Of a stretch of DNA of 64,000 nucleotides, positions 30,832-41,213 are shown piece after piece; within the stretch, counting starts at the first letter, position 1; each line of letters starts with the position of its first letter. Location: NCBI GenBank assembly GCA_965243385.1, contig CBDEUV010000002.1:3968001-4032000 (forward strand), in the 5' to 3' direction. Position numbers and translations under genes: made by a program. The notes below the pieces were generated by a model, which worked only from the letters and a program-made list of their open reading frames with translations, was not told where the DNA came from and made no database searches. The DNA comes from JANSYA01 sp965243385 (GTDB lineage Bacteria; Spirochaetota; Leptospiria; Leptospirales; Leptonemataceae).

Positions 30832-32133
30832 CTACTGCGCCGCGACCCGGGGCAGAGCCAGTCTTACGACGAACTCCGCCCCCGGACCGCCGCCTGCCGC
30901 GCCCGATGAGGAAGCGGCCCCGACCGCCACGGATCCGTTCGCGAGTAGCGCGATTTCGCGAACGATCGAAAGGCCCAGTCCGCTTCCGCCGGAGCTGCGG
31001 CCGCTTCGGGCGTCGGCCTGCGAAAACGGCTCGAATACGCCTGAACGCTCTTCGGGGCTCAGACCGACTCCCGTATCGCTGACTGAAATCTTTAGATAGT
31101 CGTATTCACCGCGAATTTCTTTTTCCAAACTGAAACGAATAGAACCCGTATCGGTAAACTTAAGGGCGTTGGTCGCCAGATTGATCAGGACCTGACCGAT
31201 GCGATGGGCGTCGGCGAAGACGTAGCGCGGCAGCGTTGGATCAAATTTCAAAGTGAAGCGCAGGCCTTTACCGATCGCCAGCGATCGATAGGGAGCCAGA
31301 ACGTTGCGCAAGGTTCGGCGCAGGGCGAAGCGTTCCGGACTCAGCGTCATGCGACCTTCTTCGATGCGCGCCATGTCGAGTACGTCGTTCAGCAGACGAC
31401 TCAAAGACTGTCCGGCTGCCTGGATCTTGCGCAGGTAGACCGCTTCCCGCGGGCCGGGCTGCGATCTGGTGAGCAGCTCCGTGTATCCGGTAATCGCCTG
31501 TAGTGGCGAATGAAGTTCGTGCGAAACGGACGCGAAGAAGCGGCTTTGCGCGCGGCGGGCCTGCTCCGCTTCGTGACGGGCTTCGTCTTTATCGTCCAGA
31601 ACCAGGCGATAATTGCGCGAAGTCGTCCAGAAGATCAAGCAGGTCAACGCGCCGTCTATGGCCATCGTCGCGAGCAGGGTTTCGTGCCGATAATTGAATC
31701 CGTAGTAGATTGCGAAGATCGCGAAGATGTGCCCGATATTCGAATTCTTGAGATTCATGCCGAGCTGTAGAATCAGCAGCTGAAACAGGACTGCGTAGAA
31801 ACCGAAGAGTTGTGATTCGGGGTGCGAGTCGAGCCAGCTCAGGAAGATCGCGTAACAGTAGATCGAAGATACGAGGGCGGTTCTCCATAGAGCCGCCGGC
31901 CAGCTATCGCGTTTCGCAAACAGAATGTACCACCAGGTCAGGCTGAACGCGGACATGCTCCAGCGGAAAATGTGAATATAGATCTGCTGGTTCTCGGGAA
32001 CGGAGAGTCCGTCCGTGAAGATCATAAACGGGTTAATCACCGCCGCGATGAAAAAGAACCAGCGGGCCTTCTCCACGATTTCATCGTAGCGGTGATGTTC
32101 CGAATGTGACGACGGGGTTACGAAATCCTGCAT
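30832..32133 (-). CDS. Membrane histidine kinase
   Basis: 433 aa. About five N-terminal membrane helices (residues 30-175), then HisKA (FFASVSHELHSPLQAITGY, His about 205) and HATPase domains (NLATNALKF, DTGVGLS, GSGLGLSIVREI). No periplasmic sensor domain of any size, so it may sense membrane state. No response regulator gene is adjacent. Confidence 0.88.
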   Translation of the reverse strand: MQDFVTPSSHSEHHRYDEIVEKARWFFFIAAVINPFMIFTDGLSVPENQQIYIHIFRWSMSAFSLTWWYILFAKRDSWPAALWRTALVSSIYCYAIFLSWLDSHPESQLFGFYAVLFQLLILQLGMNLKNSNIGHIFAIFAIYYGFNYRHETLLATMAIDGALTCLIFWTTSRNYRLVLDDKDEARHEAEQARRAQSRFFASVSHELHSPLQAITGYTELLTRSQPGPREAVYLRKIQAAGQSLSRLLNDVLDMARIEEGRMTLSPERFALRRTLRNVLAPYRSLAIGKGLRFTLKFDPTLPRYVFADAHRIGQVLINLATNALKFTDTGSIRFSLEKEIRGEYDYLKISVSDTGVGLSPEERSGVFEPFSQADARSGRSSGGSGLGLSIVREIALLANGSVAVGAASSSGAAGGGPGAEFVVRLALPRVAAQ

Positions 32134-32187
32134 GGCGAAACACTGACGTCGTCCCTCCTGCCGGCAAGTTGAATTGGAAGACTCGAG

Positions 32188-33261
32188 TCAGGGCACAAAG
32201 GGATCCGCGAATTCGTTGATCAGCTCGCGAAAGCGATCGTGGGCCGAGGCCAGCCAGTGGCGATCCAACAGCGTCGGTCGGCGGTTTTCATACGCGGCGC
32301 GATAGTCGAAGCGCGTCGCTGTGATCGCGCCCAGCTTTTCGGCGTGGTCGCCGTTCATGCGTTGTTCGTACTGGCGTCCCTGCGGAACCAGAGTACAGGG
32401 TTTGCCGAAGTACAGGGCTTCGGCCACTGATTCGAATCCAGCGCGCGACGCGTAGGCGCGACAGCCCGCCAGATCTTTTAGAAATCCCGACGACGAGGCG
32501 GGCTTGAATTGAATCGTGCCGACGGTTTCCTTAATGGGATAACCGTAAACGATCGTCGGAATTCCCTGGCACTGCGCGATGACGTCGTCCTGTTCGCCGC
32601 CGGAGTTGTGATAGATCAGCAGGTGTTCCCCGGCGTGGGATTCGATGTCGAAAACCGTGCGCCGAATCAGCGGCGGCAATACGCACGTCGCTTCGCGGGC
32701 GCGCGTCGCGATCGGAAAGAGACTCAGCGCGATATTCAAATCGCCCGTACGATGCATCAAAAGCATCGCCGCCTGCATGCCGAGATAGTCGCGCAGAATC
32801 CCGGGGCCGCGCAGCCGCGGTCGCGGGCAGCCCCGTAAATAAAAGCGTCGGTGCGCGTCGATAGTGACGAGCGGTACGCGATAGCGCAGGCAGAACGAAG
32901 CGATGCGCGGCTCGAAGTCGGAGATTACGAGCTGCGGCTGCAGACGCAGCACGAATTCGGCGATACCGCCGGAAGTGCGAATCAGTCGGCCCAGGTTGCG
33001 GCAGTACTGCCAGGTGGTGCGAGAAAAAGAAATGCCGCCATGCGCGTCTTCGGCCATGGCCGGGCCAGGGAAATGATAGAGTTCCGGTTTTTCCGGCAGT
33101 TCTTCGATGGCTTTGAGAAACCAGGCGGCCGGCTTGCCACCCACCGTCGCCAGCGTGATCTGGAAGCGATCCGCGAGCAGTTCCTGGTACACAAGCGCGC
33201 GCGCCAGGTGTCCGCCGTACTGCGACTGAACCGCGATCAATATCTTCGGGCGAAGCTCCAT
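32188..33261 (-). CDS. Glycosyltransferase-like protein (MurG/GT28-like fold)
   Basis: 357 aa. N-terminal ILIAVQSQYGGHLARALVYQELL and the C-terminal SRAGFESVAEALYFGKPCTLVPQGRQYEQ segment are typical of GT-B glycosyltransferases with a family-28-like C-terminal domain (glycine loop and donor-binding Glu). No membrane segment. Acceptor and sugar are unknown. Divergent from the amidohydrolase gene. Confidence 0.65.
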   Translation of the reverse strand: MELRPKILIAVQSQYGGHLARALVYQELLADRFQITLATVGGKPAAWFLKAIEELPEKPELYHFPGPAMAEDAHGGISFSRTTWQYCRNLGRLIRTSGGIAEFVLRLQPQLVISDFEPRIASFCLRYRVPLVTIDAHRRFYLRGCPRPRLRGPGILRDYLGMQAAMLLMHRTGDLNIALSLFPIATRAREATCVLPPLIRRTVFDIESHAGEHLLIYHNSGGEQDDVIAQCQGIPTIVYGYPIKETVGTIQFKPASSSGFLKDLAGCRAYASRAGFESVAEALYFGKPCTLVPQGRQYEQRMNGDHAEKLGAITATRFDYRAAYENRRPTLLDRHWLASAHDRFRELINEFADPFVP

Positions 33262-33448
33262 GACTGTTGGCGTCCCGCTTCGTGCACCGCACAGTCACCT
33301 TGCGGTAACCTGTCGACGCATACGAAAGACAGCACCGGTATTTCATACCTTCGACGGATTGTCACCAAACTATTCAATTCGCCTGGAAATTGCGCGAATG
33401 CACTTGACGAACCCCGCGAAACGTTCCGTGTTCGGAAGGGGTGCAATC

Positions 33449-35359
33449 ATGTACGAACTATTGATTCAAAACGCTCTGGTATTCGACGGCAGCGGCGACC
33501 TTCCCCGTAAATGTGATGTCGCCGTAAGCGAAGGACGTATCGCCGCGATTGTGGATATTGCGGACGACGTTACGAGCGTTGATCGGCCGCAGGCGCGCGA
33601 GACGATCGACGGCGAAGGTCTCTGGCTGACGCCCGGCCTGTTGGATATTCATACGCATTTCGATCTGGAAGTCGAGCTCGCTCCGGGTTTGCCCGAAGCG
33701 GTGCGCCACGGAACGACCACGGTCGTAATGAGTAACTGCAGCCTTGGTCTGGCTTTCGGCGCTCAGCGCGAGAACCAGCAAAATCCGATCGTCGATTGTT
33801 TCGCGCGCGTCGAAAACGTGCCGAAGTCGGTGCTGCAGAAAGTCGTGGATCGCGTCGACTGGAACGACTCGGCCGGTTATTTCGAGCATCTGGACGCTTT
33901 GCCGCTGGGACCGAACGTTGTGCCGATGATTCCGCATTCGATGTTGCGCATCGAAGTAATGGGACTGAAAGACAGCATCTCGCGCAATCCAACGCGCGCC
34001 GAGCTTGATCGCATGACCGAGCTGCTGGAAGCGGGCATGCGCCAGGGCTACGCCGGATTTTCGACGGACGCCTTGCCCTTTCACTATCTGGCGAATCAAC
34101 CCAACACCCGGCGAAAGATTCCCGCGCAGTACGGTTCTTTCGGCGAACTGCGTCGACTGACCGACGTCGTGCGTCGTCACGATCGCGTCTGGCAGGCCAC
34201 CCCGCCGAAAGACAATCCCATCGCGGTACTGCGCAATTTTCTATTAACCAGCGGGCGTTTCTTCGGTCGCACGCTGAAGATTACGGCCGTCGCGGCGATG
34301 GATCTCGTTACCAACAGGTCGATTATCCAGCTGGTCGTACTATTGACCCGGCTCCTGAATTCGAAATTTATTCGCGGACGTTTTATTTTGCAGGCGCTGC
34401 CGGCCGCCTTCAAGGTCTGGGGCGAAGGCGCAATCACGCCCCTCGCCGAAGAGATTCCGGTTCTGCGCGAATTAAACGAAACCGAATTGGAGGACCGCGC
34501 CGCGCGCCGGGCGGTGATGGACCAGCCGGGTTATCGCAAACGCTTTCGCAATATGTGGTACACCGGTTTGCGCGGATTCGGATTGCACCGGATCAAACGC
34601 TGGTTGGGCCGCGAAGACATTGCTCTGACTCGCCAGCTGCGCGATATGGTCGTTGAGAGTTGTCCCGTTCCCGACTGGGCTGGCGAAGATTTGCAAAATA
34701 TCTATGAGCGAATGTTAAGAGGTGATTCGCGTTCGGAAATCGAGGGCGACGTCTTCGAAAAGCTGCGCCCGAAAGTGCGCGACGACGCCGATTTTATTTT
34801 CGAGTTGTTACGCGAGTTCGACACGGATCTTTACTGGCACACCGTAACCGCGAACGCCGACCCGCAGGTCGTGCGCGAACTGATCATGCATCCGAAATTG
34901 CTGCCCGGCTTTAACGATAGCGGCGCGCACCTCACCAATATGGCCTTTTACGACGGCAATCTCAGGTCGCTGCGGCTCGCGCGCGAAATCGGCATCGAAC
35001 GCGGCGATGAACTGGAAGCCGTGGCTTATACCGTGCGCCGTTTGACCCGCGAACCCGCGGAGTTTTTCGGCGTGGACGCGGGGCGGCTGGAAGCGGGCGC
35101 GCGAGCCGATCTCGTATTGATCGACCCGCGGCGGCTGGCGGAGTACGACGGGGAGGCCGGGGTGCAGGTGCGTTTCCGCGACGAATTCGAATACAATCAG
35201 CTCGTGAATCGCTCCGACGGCGTCGTGCCCTGCGTTGTCATCGGCGGTGAAATCGTCTGGCAAAACGACGATTTTACCCCTTCTCTGGGTTCGAAGAAGC
35301 TGGGCGCCGCGCTGCGGGCCGGTTCGCAGCAGGCCATGCCGGCTCCGGTTAAGGTCTGA
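33449..35359 (+). CDS. D-aminoacylase-like amidohydrolase
   Basis: 636 aa with the amidohydrolase TIM-barrel: metal ligands in LLDIHTHFDLEVE (about 65), later His/Asp in PGFNDSGAHLTNM, and a C-terminal composite domain (AGARADLVLIDP). Close to N-acyl-D-amino-acid deacylases. The ATG at 33449 follows GGAAGGGG; the frame upstream to 33260 overlaps the divergent gene and looks non-coding. Probably cytosolic. Confidence 0.83.
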   Translation: MYELLIQNALVFDGSGDLPRKCDVAVSEGRIAAIVDIADDVTSVDRPQARETIDGEGLWLTPGLLDIHTHFDLEVELAPGLPEAVRHGTTTVVMSNCSLGLAFGAQRENQQNPIVDCFARVENVPKSVLQKVVDRVDWNDSAGYFEHLDALPLGPNVVPMIPHSMLRIEVMGLKDSISRNPTRAELDRMTELLEAGMRQGYAGFSTDALPFHYLANQPNTRRKIPAQYGSFGELRRLTDVVRRHDRVWQATPPKDNPIAVLRNFLLTSGRFFGRTLKITAVAAMDLVTNRSIIQLVVLLTRLLNSKFIRGRFILQALPAAFKVWGEGAITPLAEEIPVLRELNETELEDRAARRAVMDQPGYRKRFRNMWYTGLRGFGLHRIKRWLGREDIALTRQLRDMVVESCPVPDWAGEDLQNIYERMLRGDSRSEIEGDVFEKLRPKVRDDADFIFELLREFDTDLYWHTVTANADPQVVRELIMHPKLLPGFNDSGAHLTNMAFYDGNLRSLRLAREIGIERGDELEAVAYTVRRLTREPAEFFGVDAGRLEAGARADLVLIDPRRLAEYDGEAGVQVRFRDEFEYNQLVNRSDGVVPCVVIGGEIVWQNDDFTPSLGSKKLGAALRAGSQQAMPAPVKV

Positions 35360-35512
35360 GCTATCATTATTAACAGTTTAAGCCGGCTGCGATGCACGGT
35401 TTCGCTTGATTCCGGGTTTTCCCGGGTTTCGTGCGCCGGTTCGGGCCACTTTTATTCCAACCCTTGACGAATAAGAATTGAATCCGGTCGCACTGCGTGA
35501 TAGATTTTACGC

Positions 35513-35854
35513 GTGATCTATCACGTAGAAAAATCCGACGCGTACGCGATGCTCAAAGTCCCCGAATCCGAGCTGCGGATGTCCACGGTGGATTATCTGG
35601 AGCTGGTGTTAAAAGACGTGGCGAACGAAGGCGAGCACCGCAATCTGCTGCTTGATCTGTCGGAAGTTCGTTTCGCCGACACGGCCGCCCTGCGTGTGAT
35701 CATCACCGCCGCCAATCGCTGCCGCAAAGCGGGCGGTCGCGCCGTGTTGCTGCACGCCTGTCCTTCGGTGCAAAAAGTGCTGCGTCTCGGCGGCGTGAAT
35801 ATCATTGAATTCGCCGAGAGCGTCGAAGAAGCCGAACGCATCTTCGGCGAGTGA
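35513..35854 (+). CDS. STAS-domain anti-sigma factor antagonist
   Basis: A 113-aa single STAS domain. The usual phosphorylated DSSG serine is replaced by FADTAALRVI, with Thr in the phospho-site position. It would bind an anti-sigma kinase in a partner-switching cascade. Start is a GTG at 35513. A second STAS protein is at 48297. Confidence 0.8.
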   Translation: MIYHVEKSDAYAMLKVPESELRMSTVDYLELVLKDVANEGEHRNLLLDLSEVRFADTAALRVIITAANRCRKAGGRAVLLHACPSVQKVLRLGGVNIIEFAESVEEAERIFGE

Positions 35855-35959
35855 TTCGCTTCACTGTCGCAACTGCCGCTGTCTATTTCGCTCGTTTCGC
35901 GCGGGCTATTAGAACTCCTCTTCGCATTGCGCGAAAGTTCTCTATAATAACCGAAAGGT

Positions 35960-36160
35960 ACGCAAGGGCATGCGAAAGATCATAAGCCTCCGGTTTAAAA
36001 CGCTTGTGCTCTTTCGCCGGCTGCGAAGCTTGCCTTATCTCCTGGGAGGAATGGGGTGCGAATCCCCTGCTGACGCGCAACTGTAATGATTGCGAACGCC
36101 CATTCATCGGCGTTCGCGAACTAAGCCAGATCTTCCCCGCGGACCGCGCCTCGCGAATCA
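35960..36160 (+). ncRNA. Cobalamin riboswitch
   Basis: The core matches the B12 element: GGGAGGAATGGGGTGCGAAT, then CCCCTGCTGACGCGCAACTGTAATG (contains the GCAACTGTAA signature), then AAGCCAGATCTTCCCCGC. It is followed by a GC-rich region with a possible CCGGG/CCCGG hairpin (about 36195) and 190 bp of leader before the first lipoprotein gene. It should repress the downstream operon when adenosylcobalamin is plentiful. 35855-35959 holds no gene. Confidence 0.88.
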
Positions 36161-36351
36161 GGCGCATCGCAGACCCGTCACGCCTTCGTGCATGCCGGGG
36201 GGGCCCGGAGAATTTTTCGGGCGTCCCGCATGTTGCATACAGGCGAAAACATTGTTCAACGCTTCGCAGACCCCCCGGTCTGTAATTTTCACCGCGTCAT
36301 TCGGGCTCCGAAATATCATCTGGTTTTGCCAGAAAATATGGAGAACGAATC

Positions 36352-36963
36352 ATGAACCAGGAACGATATTTCTCAGGCCCAGGCGTTACGCCGTGTGCTT
36401 TCGCGGCGGTCTTCGCCGTTGCATTTACTTTCACGGCCTGCCTTCCCGTCGAAGAAACGGTTTCGCAGGACGATTACGACGCCCTTGTGCTGCTCAGCGC
36501 AGCTTCGAACGTCACGAACGCGTCGGCGCAGCTGGAGCTGAACGGCGTCTGGGCCAGCTTTACCGGGAACGGCACGAACGAAGATACCCTGCGGCATATT
36601 TCCGCGACGAATCGCGGCGGCCTTGTGGCCGGCGTCAGTCAAACCGACAGCGGCTCTTTCGGCGGCTTTAGCAGCTGTAGTTTCATCGTCGCCTTCAACA
36701 ACGATGCGAATTTTATGATTACGCGGAACCCGCCTTTCAACGGGGGCTGTTTCGCCGGTGACACGAATAAGGGCCGCTATTTTAAGGAGATCTGGATCGA
36801 TGGTCCGACTGCCGGCAGCTACTGGACCTGTACGGTCAACGGCGCTGCTTCCACGGCGACGCTCGACGAAGCTATCGCGGTCGTGGACAATACGGATAAA
36901 AGCAACCCCGGCACGGGCGGTTGCGGCGGATTCGCCTGGAGTCGAATTGAGCTGCGCGGCTGA
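36352..36963 (+). CDS. Exported lipoprotein of the B12 locus, unknown
   Basis: A 203-aa lipoprotein: N-terminal hydrophobic segment (about 12-28) ending in FTACL. The rest is beta-rich and glycine-rich with paired cysteines (SSCSF, GGCFAG, YWTC, GGCGG). First gene after the cobalamin riboswitch. No named family recognised. It is probably surface-exposed and helps in capture of corrinoid; this is inferred from position only. Confidence 0.72.
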   Translation: MNQERYFSGPGVTPCAFAAVFAVAFTFTACLPVEETVSQDDYDALVLLSAASNVTNASAQLELNGVWASFTGNGTNEDTLRHISATNRGGLVAGVSQTDSGSFGGFSSCSFIVAFNNDANFMITRNPPFNGGCFAGDTNKGRYFKEIWIDGPTAGSYWTCTVNGAASTATLDEAIAVVDNTDKSNPGTGGCGGFAWSRIELRG

Positions 36964-36985
36964 AAATATATCTGCTCTCAATCGA

Positions 36986-37840
36986 GTGCGAAGACTGCTG
37001 TCCGCGGGCCTCGCGCTCTGGCTGACCAGCGCCTGCTCCGGCGGTTCCAGCGGCTCGGATGCATCCGCGCTCCTGCCGCTCCTGGCAGGCCCGAATTCAG
37101 ACGCGAGTCTGAGCTGTCCGACTTCGACCGTCGTTTCGGGCGCAGTCCTGGCCGACACGGTCACCAGCGCGCCCAACGCGAACGCCGCCGATTCCTTTCG
37201 TCAGCCGGAGAAGGCAATCAACGGAGTATGCGGCGGCGGAACCGGCGCGGGATCCCTCGACGTTTATACTCTGGCGACGACCGGAGCCGGAGCGACTCTC
37301 ACGCTCGAGTGGAGCGGACTGAAGATCACAAACGGTACGGGTATCGATTTCGTGGTCTTCGAAAATCCGTTCTATCAAAACGGCGATGCGAACACCCGTT
37401 TTATGGAAGCGGCGGTCGTCGAAGTTCAGGATCAGATCACGAGCAACTGGTGCGGCTTCGCGCCGGACTACACTCCGGGCGGCGCGGAAACTGTGTACAG
37501 TCAAAACCCCGCCCACTGGCAAAACTTCGCCGGCGTAACGCCCACGCTCTATAATCAGATCACAAATCCCCTGGTCGGCGCGGAGATCTTTAACGCGGCC
37601 CTGGCAGGCGGCGACGGATTTGACCTGGCGAATCTGAGCGCGGCCGATCAATTCGGCAACGGTTGCACGGCGACGGCTCGCACGAATATTCTCGCGAACG
37701 GTTTTATTTTTCTTCGCATTCGGGCGGCCACCGCTCTGACCAATCCGGACAGCGCCGCGGCCTTTCCGCAGGATACAGGCGCCTTCGGCGGCGGTCCGGA
37801 TATCGACGGAGTCATCGCGCGCTATGCGGCCGCTCGCTGA
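36986..37840 (+). CDS. Surface lipoprotein of the B12 locus (LIC_13355-like)
   Basis: About 284 aa from the GTG at 36986, chosen because it directly precedes a signal peptide and lipobox (LWLTSAC). The motif GIDFVVFENPF and the SFRQPEKAINGVCGGG region recall, from memory, a Leptospira lipoprotein family found beside TonB receptors. It overlaps the TonB-dependent receptor gene by 17 bp, so the two are translationally coupled and probably act together at the outer membrane. Confidence 0.72.
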   Translation: MRRLLSAGLALWLTSACSGGSSGSDASALLPLLAGPNSDASLSCPTSTVVSGAVLADTVTSAPNANAADSFRQPEKAINGVCGGGTGAGSLDVYTLATTGAGATLTLEWSGLKITNGTGIDFVVFENPFYQNGDANTRFMEAAVVEVQDQITSNWCGFAPDYTPGGAETVYSQNPAHWQNFAGVTPTLYNQITNPLVGAEIFNAALAGGDGFDLANLSAADQFGNGCTATARTNILANGFIFLRIRAATALTNPDSAAAFPQDTGAFGGGPDIDGVIARYAAAR

Positions 37841-39941
37841 TATCGCCCCGACACACGCCGCCCTGCTCCCGCTCATATTCTTCGCGATGCTGGGCGCGCC
37901 GGTTGCGGCCCAGGCCGGGGACGCTCCGGAACCCGGGCCGCAAGCAGACGCGGAGAGCGAAGAGGAAATCGTGATCCAGGCGGAGCGCGAAGACGGGGAA
38001 CGCGGACCGCGCGATCAGACCGGCGCCGCGACGGTCATTGAACTGAACGAGTTGCGCAATCGTTACGCGAGCGTGGCGGAGGTACTGGAACGCGAGACTT
38101 CGGTGCGGGTCAATCGTTACGGCGGGCGCGGCGCGTATTCGACGCTTTCGGTGCGCGGCTCGAATCCGAATCAGGTGAATCTGTTCATCGACGGCGTGCC
38201 TTTGACGAACGCGGTATCCGGCGAAGTCAATCTTTCGGACCTGAATATCAACTCCTTCGAACGGATCGAAATCTATCGCTCCGGAAACTATCCGGGTTCG
38301 GCCATCGGCGGTAGCGTAAATCTGGTTTCGCGCAAGGCGGACGGTGCCGGGGGCAGCGGCGGCGAAATTCGCTCGACCTTCGGGTCCTTCGGCAGTTTCG
38401 GACTCGGCGCCGATTTCTACGGGGGTGAGACGCTCCGCTACAGCGTTTCGGCGAAGGGCGAAACCTCGGATCAGGATTTTATATTTCGCAACGATAACGG
38501 CACGCCGGTCATAAATGAATTCGACGACTTCGATGACCGGCGCAAAAACGCCTGGTTCAAAAACTATTTCCTGACGCTCAATCTGAGCTTCTCGCCGCTC
38601 AAAGATACGCGTATCGGAATCCTGAACGACACCGCTTTTCGTCGCAACGGCGTGCCCGGGCCCACTCCGGCTCAGAGCGAAAAAACCGAGCGGCGTTTTT
38701 TTCGAAACACGACCGGACTCAGCAGCGACAGCCGCGGTCTGGGTTTCGAGTGGCTGCGACTCAAAACCCGCGGCTATTATACGGAGCTGCGCGAACGCTT
38801 TCTGGATCCGCGCACTGAATTCGCTTCAAATCAACCGAATTCTCGGGCCAGGTTGCAGCAGTACGGAGTCCACATCGAGCCGACGCTGTACCTGCTGGAC
38901 TATTTTCAGACGATTCGAATCTATCTGGCCGCTGAGCGCGAAGCGTACGGGCAGGAGCGCCGGGACCGCTTCGATCAATTCGTTGCATCCGTGCCGAAAA
39001 AATTTCGCAGTCAGTACACTGGCCGCATCGAGGACGAATTCGCATTTTTCGACGAGCGCCTGGTGATTACTCCGGCTCTGGAAGCGAAACGTTACGTGGA
39101 TCGATTCAACGAATTCGAAAACAATCGTCTGAACGAAAACTCAGGCCAGGGGCACCGCTCCGTTCTGGAATATACCAATTATCGAATCGGCGGTCTGGCG
39201 GTGCCGGTGCGATCGAAAAATTTCGAAGCCTATCTGAAAGCGGGGGCCGACAGCGGACGTCGGGCGCCGCTCTTTCTGGAGCTCTTCGGCGAACAGGGCA
39301 GCATCGTCGGCAATTCGGATCTGCGTCCGGAGCGATCGGAAAGCGTCGAAGGCGGGCCGGGCATGCGGCTGCGTTATCAGGAGCATAAGGCTGAGTTCGA
39401 AATCATTGGCTACCGGCGCATCGTCGAAGATATGATCTTATTCGTGCCGAATTCGCAGTTTACGCTACGCCCGGAAAACGTGGACGCGGCGGATATCCGA
39501 GGCGTAGAGGCGAACGCGCGCCTGGATCTGTTTTCGCGCATCAAGGCGAATCTGAGCTACACCTACCAGTCGGCGATCAATCAGAGTGACGTGAGCTTCC
39601 TGCGCGGCCGTTATTTGCCGCTGCGACCGCTGCACGAATTCGCCGGGACGCTCTCCTATTATACGGACGATTTTGAAGTCGGCGGCGAAGCTGTCTTCGT
39701 CGGGGCGGCCTTCCGCGATCGCACGAACGAACCGACCGCTTTCGTCGATTCCCGCTGGTTGTTTCATTTGTTCGCAAGCCTTACGCTGTATGAAAATGAA
39801 CCCGCAGACGGCGGTCCGGGCGGCCAGAAACTCGAAGCAGGGCTGGAGGTGCGCAATTTACTGGATGAGCGGGTGGTCGACGTAAGCGGATTTCCGTTGC
39901 CCGGTCGCGCGGTGTATGGAGTGCTGAGCTTTCGTTTTTGA
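37824..39941 (+). CDS. TonB-dependent outer-membrane receptor, BtuB-like
   Basis: 705 aa. Signal peptide (LLPLIFFAMLGAPVAAQA), a TonB-box-like EEIVIQAE, plug domain (about 60-165; LSVRGSNPNQVNLFIDGVPL, IEIYRSGNYPGSAIGG) and a 22-strand-type barrel ending in aromatic VLSFRF. The cobalamin riboswitch upstream and B12-linked genes downstream argue for a corrinoid substrate. Confidence 0.88.
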   Translation: MRPLADIAPTHAALLPLIFFAMLGAPVAAQAGDAPEPGPQADAESEEEIVIQAEREDGERGPRDQTGAATVIELNELRNRYASVAEVLERETSVRVNRYGGRGAYSTLSVRGSNPNQVNLFIDGVPLTNAVSGEVNLSDLNINSFERIEIYRSGNYPGSAIGGSVNLVSRKADGAGGSGGEIRSTFGSFGSFGLGADFYGGETLRYSVSAKGETSDQDFIFRNDNGTPVINEFDDFDDRRKNAWFKNYFLTLNLSFSPLKDTRIGILNDTAFRRNGVPGPTPAQSEKTERRFFRNTTGLSSDSRGLGFEWLRLKTRGYYTELRERFLDPRTEFASNQPNSRARLQQYGVHIEPTLYLLDYFQTIRIYLAAEREAYGQERRDRFDQFVASVPKKFRSQYTGRIEDEFAFFDERLVITPALEAKRYVDRFNEFENNRLNENSGQGHRSVLEYTNYRIGGLAVPVRSKNFEAYLKAGADSGRRAPLFLELFGEQGSIVGNSDLRPERSESVEGGPGMRLRYQEHKAEFEIIGYRRIVEDMILFVPNSQFTLRPENVDAADIRGVEANARLDLFSRIKANLSYTYQSAINQSDVSFLRGRYLPLRPLHEFAGTLSYYTDDFEVGGEAVFVGAAFRDRTNEPTAFVDSRWLFHLFASLTLYENEPADGGPGGQKLEAGLEVRNLLDERVVDVSGFPLPGRAVYGVLSFRF

Positions 39942-39947
39942 CTGTCG

Positions 39948-41183
39948 TTGCGTGGTTTTTCGATGAGGAATCGGCTAATAGTTTATATCGATATGTTTGT
40001 ACGTGGTTTTAGAAGAACGCAGGCGAAACCCGGATCAGTAGCGCTTGCCCGGCTGACGTCGGCGGGGCTTGCGATTATCGTATGTGCGTTCGCGGCCTGC
40101 AAAGATATCGAAGAACCGGATTTATTACCGGCGCTGCTCGGGGGCAGCGCGGCGAATCGGATCGGAGTGGTTTCCAGCGACCTCGGCGGCGCCGGCCGCT
40201 TCGGAACGATTTCGCCGGAGGGCCTGCCGCAGATTTCGTTTACGCCGATCCACTCCGACGCGGTCGCCCGCCATATCGACGGGCGGGTGTACGTGATCAA
40301 CCGTCTGCGCCGCGACAATATCCAGGTTTTGAATCCCGGAGCGTTTTATTTGACGGAGGTCGAGTTTTCGACCGAAGCGGGTTCGAATCCTCACGACATC
40401 GCGCTGATCGATTCCGGCAAAGCCATGATCAGCCGCTACGAACGCGCGAGCGTATGGCTTGCGGATCCGCGGACCGGGGCCTTCGCCGGTCTCATTGATC
40501 TAACGAGTTTCGCGGACGCGGACGGAATTCCGGAGATGAGCGGCATGCACGTCGAGGCCGGCCGGGCCTTTGTCGCTCTGCAGCGTCTCGATCGCAACAG
40601 CGTCGTGCAGGTCTTTCCGCCGACCGATTATTCCAGCTTGCTGGAAATCGACGGCGCCACGAATGCGATCGTGGCCGAATATCGCTTGCCGCTTAAAAAC
40701 CCTTTCGGAAAACTTAAAAGGGCGATATTATTCGGCAAGCCGCATCTGGTGATTCCCGCGCCGGGGGGAATTGGCGCGGCTTATGGATTTGACGGCGGCG
40801 TGATCGCCTTCGATCTGGAAACCCGGACCAGCCGCCCCGGCGGCATCTATGCCGAGTCGACCGCGGGCGGCGATATTCTGGACGTGGTTGTGAAAAACGA
40901 TCGCACGGCGTACGCGACGGTTCTCCGGCCCGACCTGAGTACTCTACTGCAGCGCTTCGATCCGACGACGGGGGCGCAGACGGGACAACTGGCGGTGTAC
41001 CCCGCGAGCGCGGGTTTCGTGGCCGGGCTCCTGCTCGCGCCGGATGGCCGGCTCTTCGTCGCGGACGCGAGTGCGGGACAGCCCGGCATCGCGATCTACG
41101 ATACGAACCAGGGCGATCGGCTGGTGACTCCGACCCCGATCAGCGTGGGGCTGCGCCCGACGGATTTGATATTTATTCCTTGA
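39948..41183 (+). CDS. Propeller-type lipoprotein of the B12 locus
   Basis: 411 aa. Signal peptide with lipobox IVCAFAAC after an unusually long positively charged N-terminus; the second ATG (39963) may be the real start. The mature protein has YncE-like beta-propeller repeats (RVYVINRLRRDNIQVLN, PHDIALIDSGKAMIS, RLFVADASAGQPGIAIYD). It starts 6 bp after the TonB receptor stop. A substrate-capturing surface partner of the receptor is the likely role. Confidence 0.72.
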   Translation: MRGFSMRNRLIVYIDMFVRGFRRTQAKPGSVALARLTSAGLAIIVCAFAACKDIEEPDLLPALLGGSAANRIGVVSSDLGGAGRFGTISPEGLPQISFTPIHSDAVARHIDGRVYVINRLRRDNIQVLNPGAFYLTEVEFSTEAGSNPHDIALIDSGKAMISRYERASVWLADPRTGAFAGLIDLTSFADADGIPEMSGMHVEAGRAFVALQRLDRNSVVQVFPPTDYSSLLEIDGATNAIVAEYRLPLKNPFGKLKRAILFGKPHLVIPAPGGIGAAYGFDGGVIAFDLETRTSRPGGIYAESTAGGDILDVVVKNDRTAYATVLRPDLSTLLQRFDPTTGAQTGQLAVYPASAGFVAGLLLAPDGRLFVADASAGQPGIAIYDTNQGDRLVTPTPISVGLRPTDLIFIP

Positions 41184-41213
41184 GAATTGAATTTTACGAC
41201 GGAGGAGAACAGG

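Noticed and set aside
36195..36351. A gene in the leader between riboswitch and first lipoprotein
   Set aside because: No start with a ribosome-binding site and protein-like composition; it is better seen as the riboswitch expression platform.
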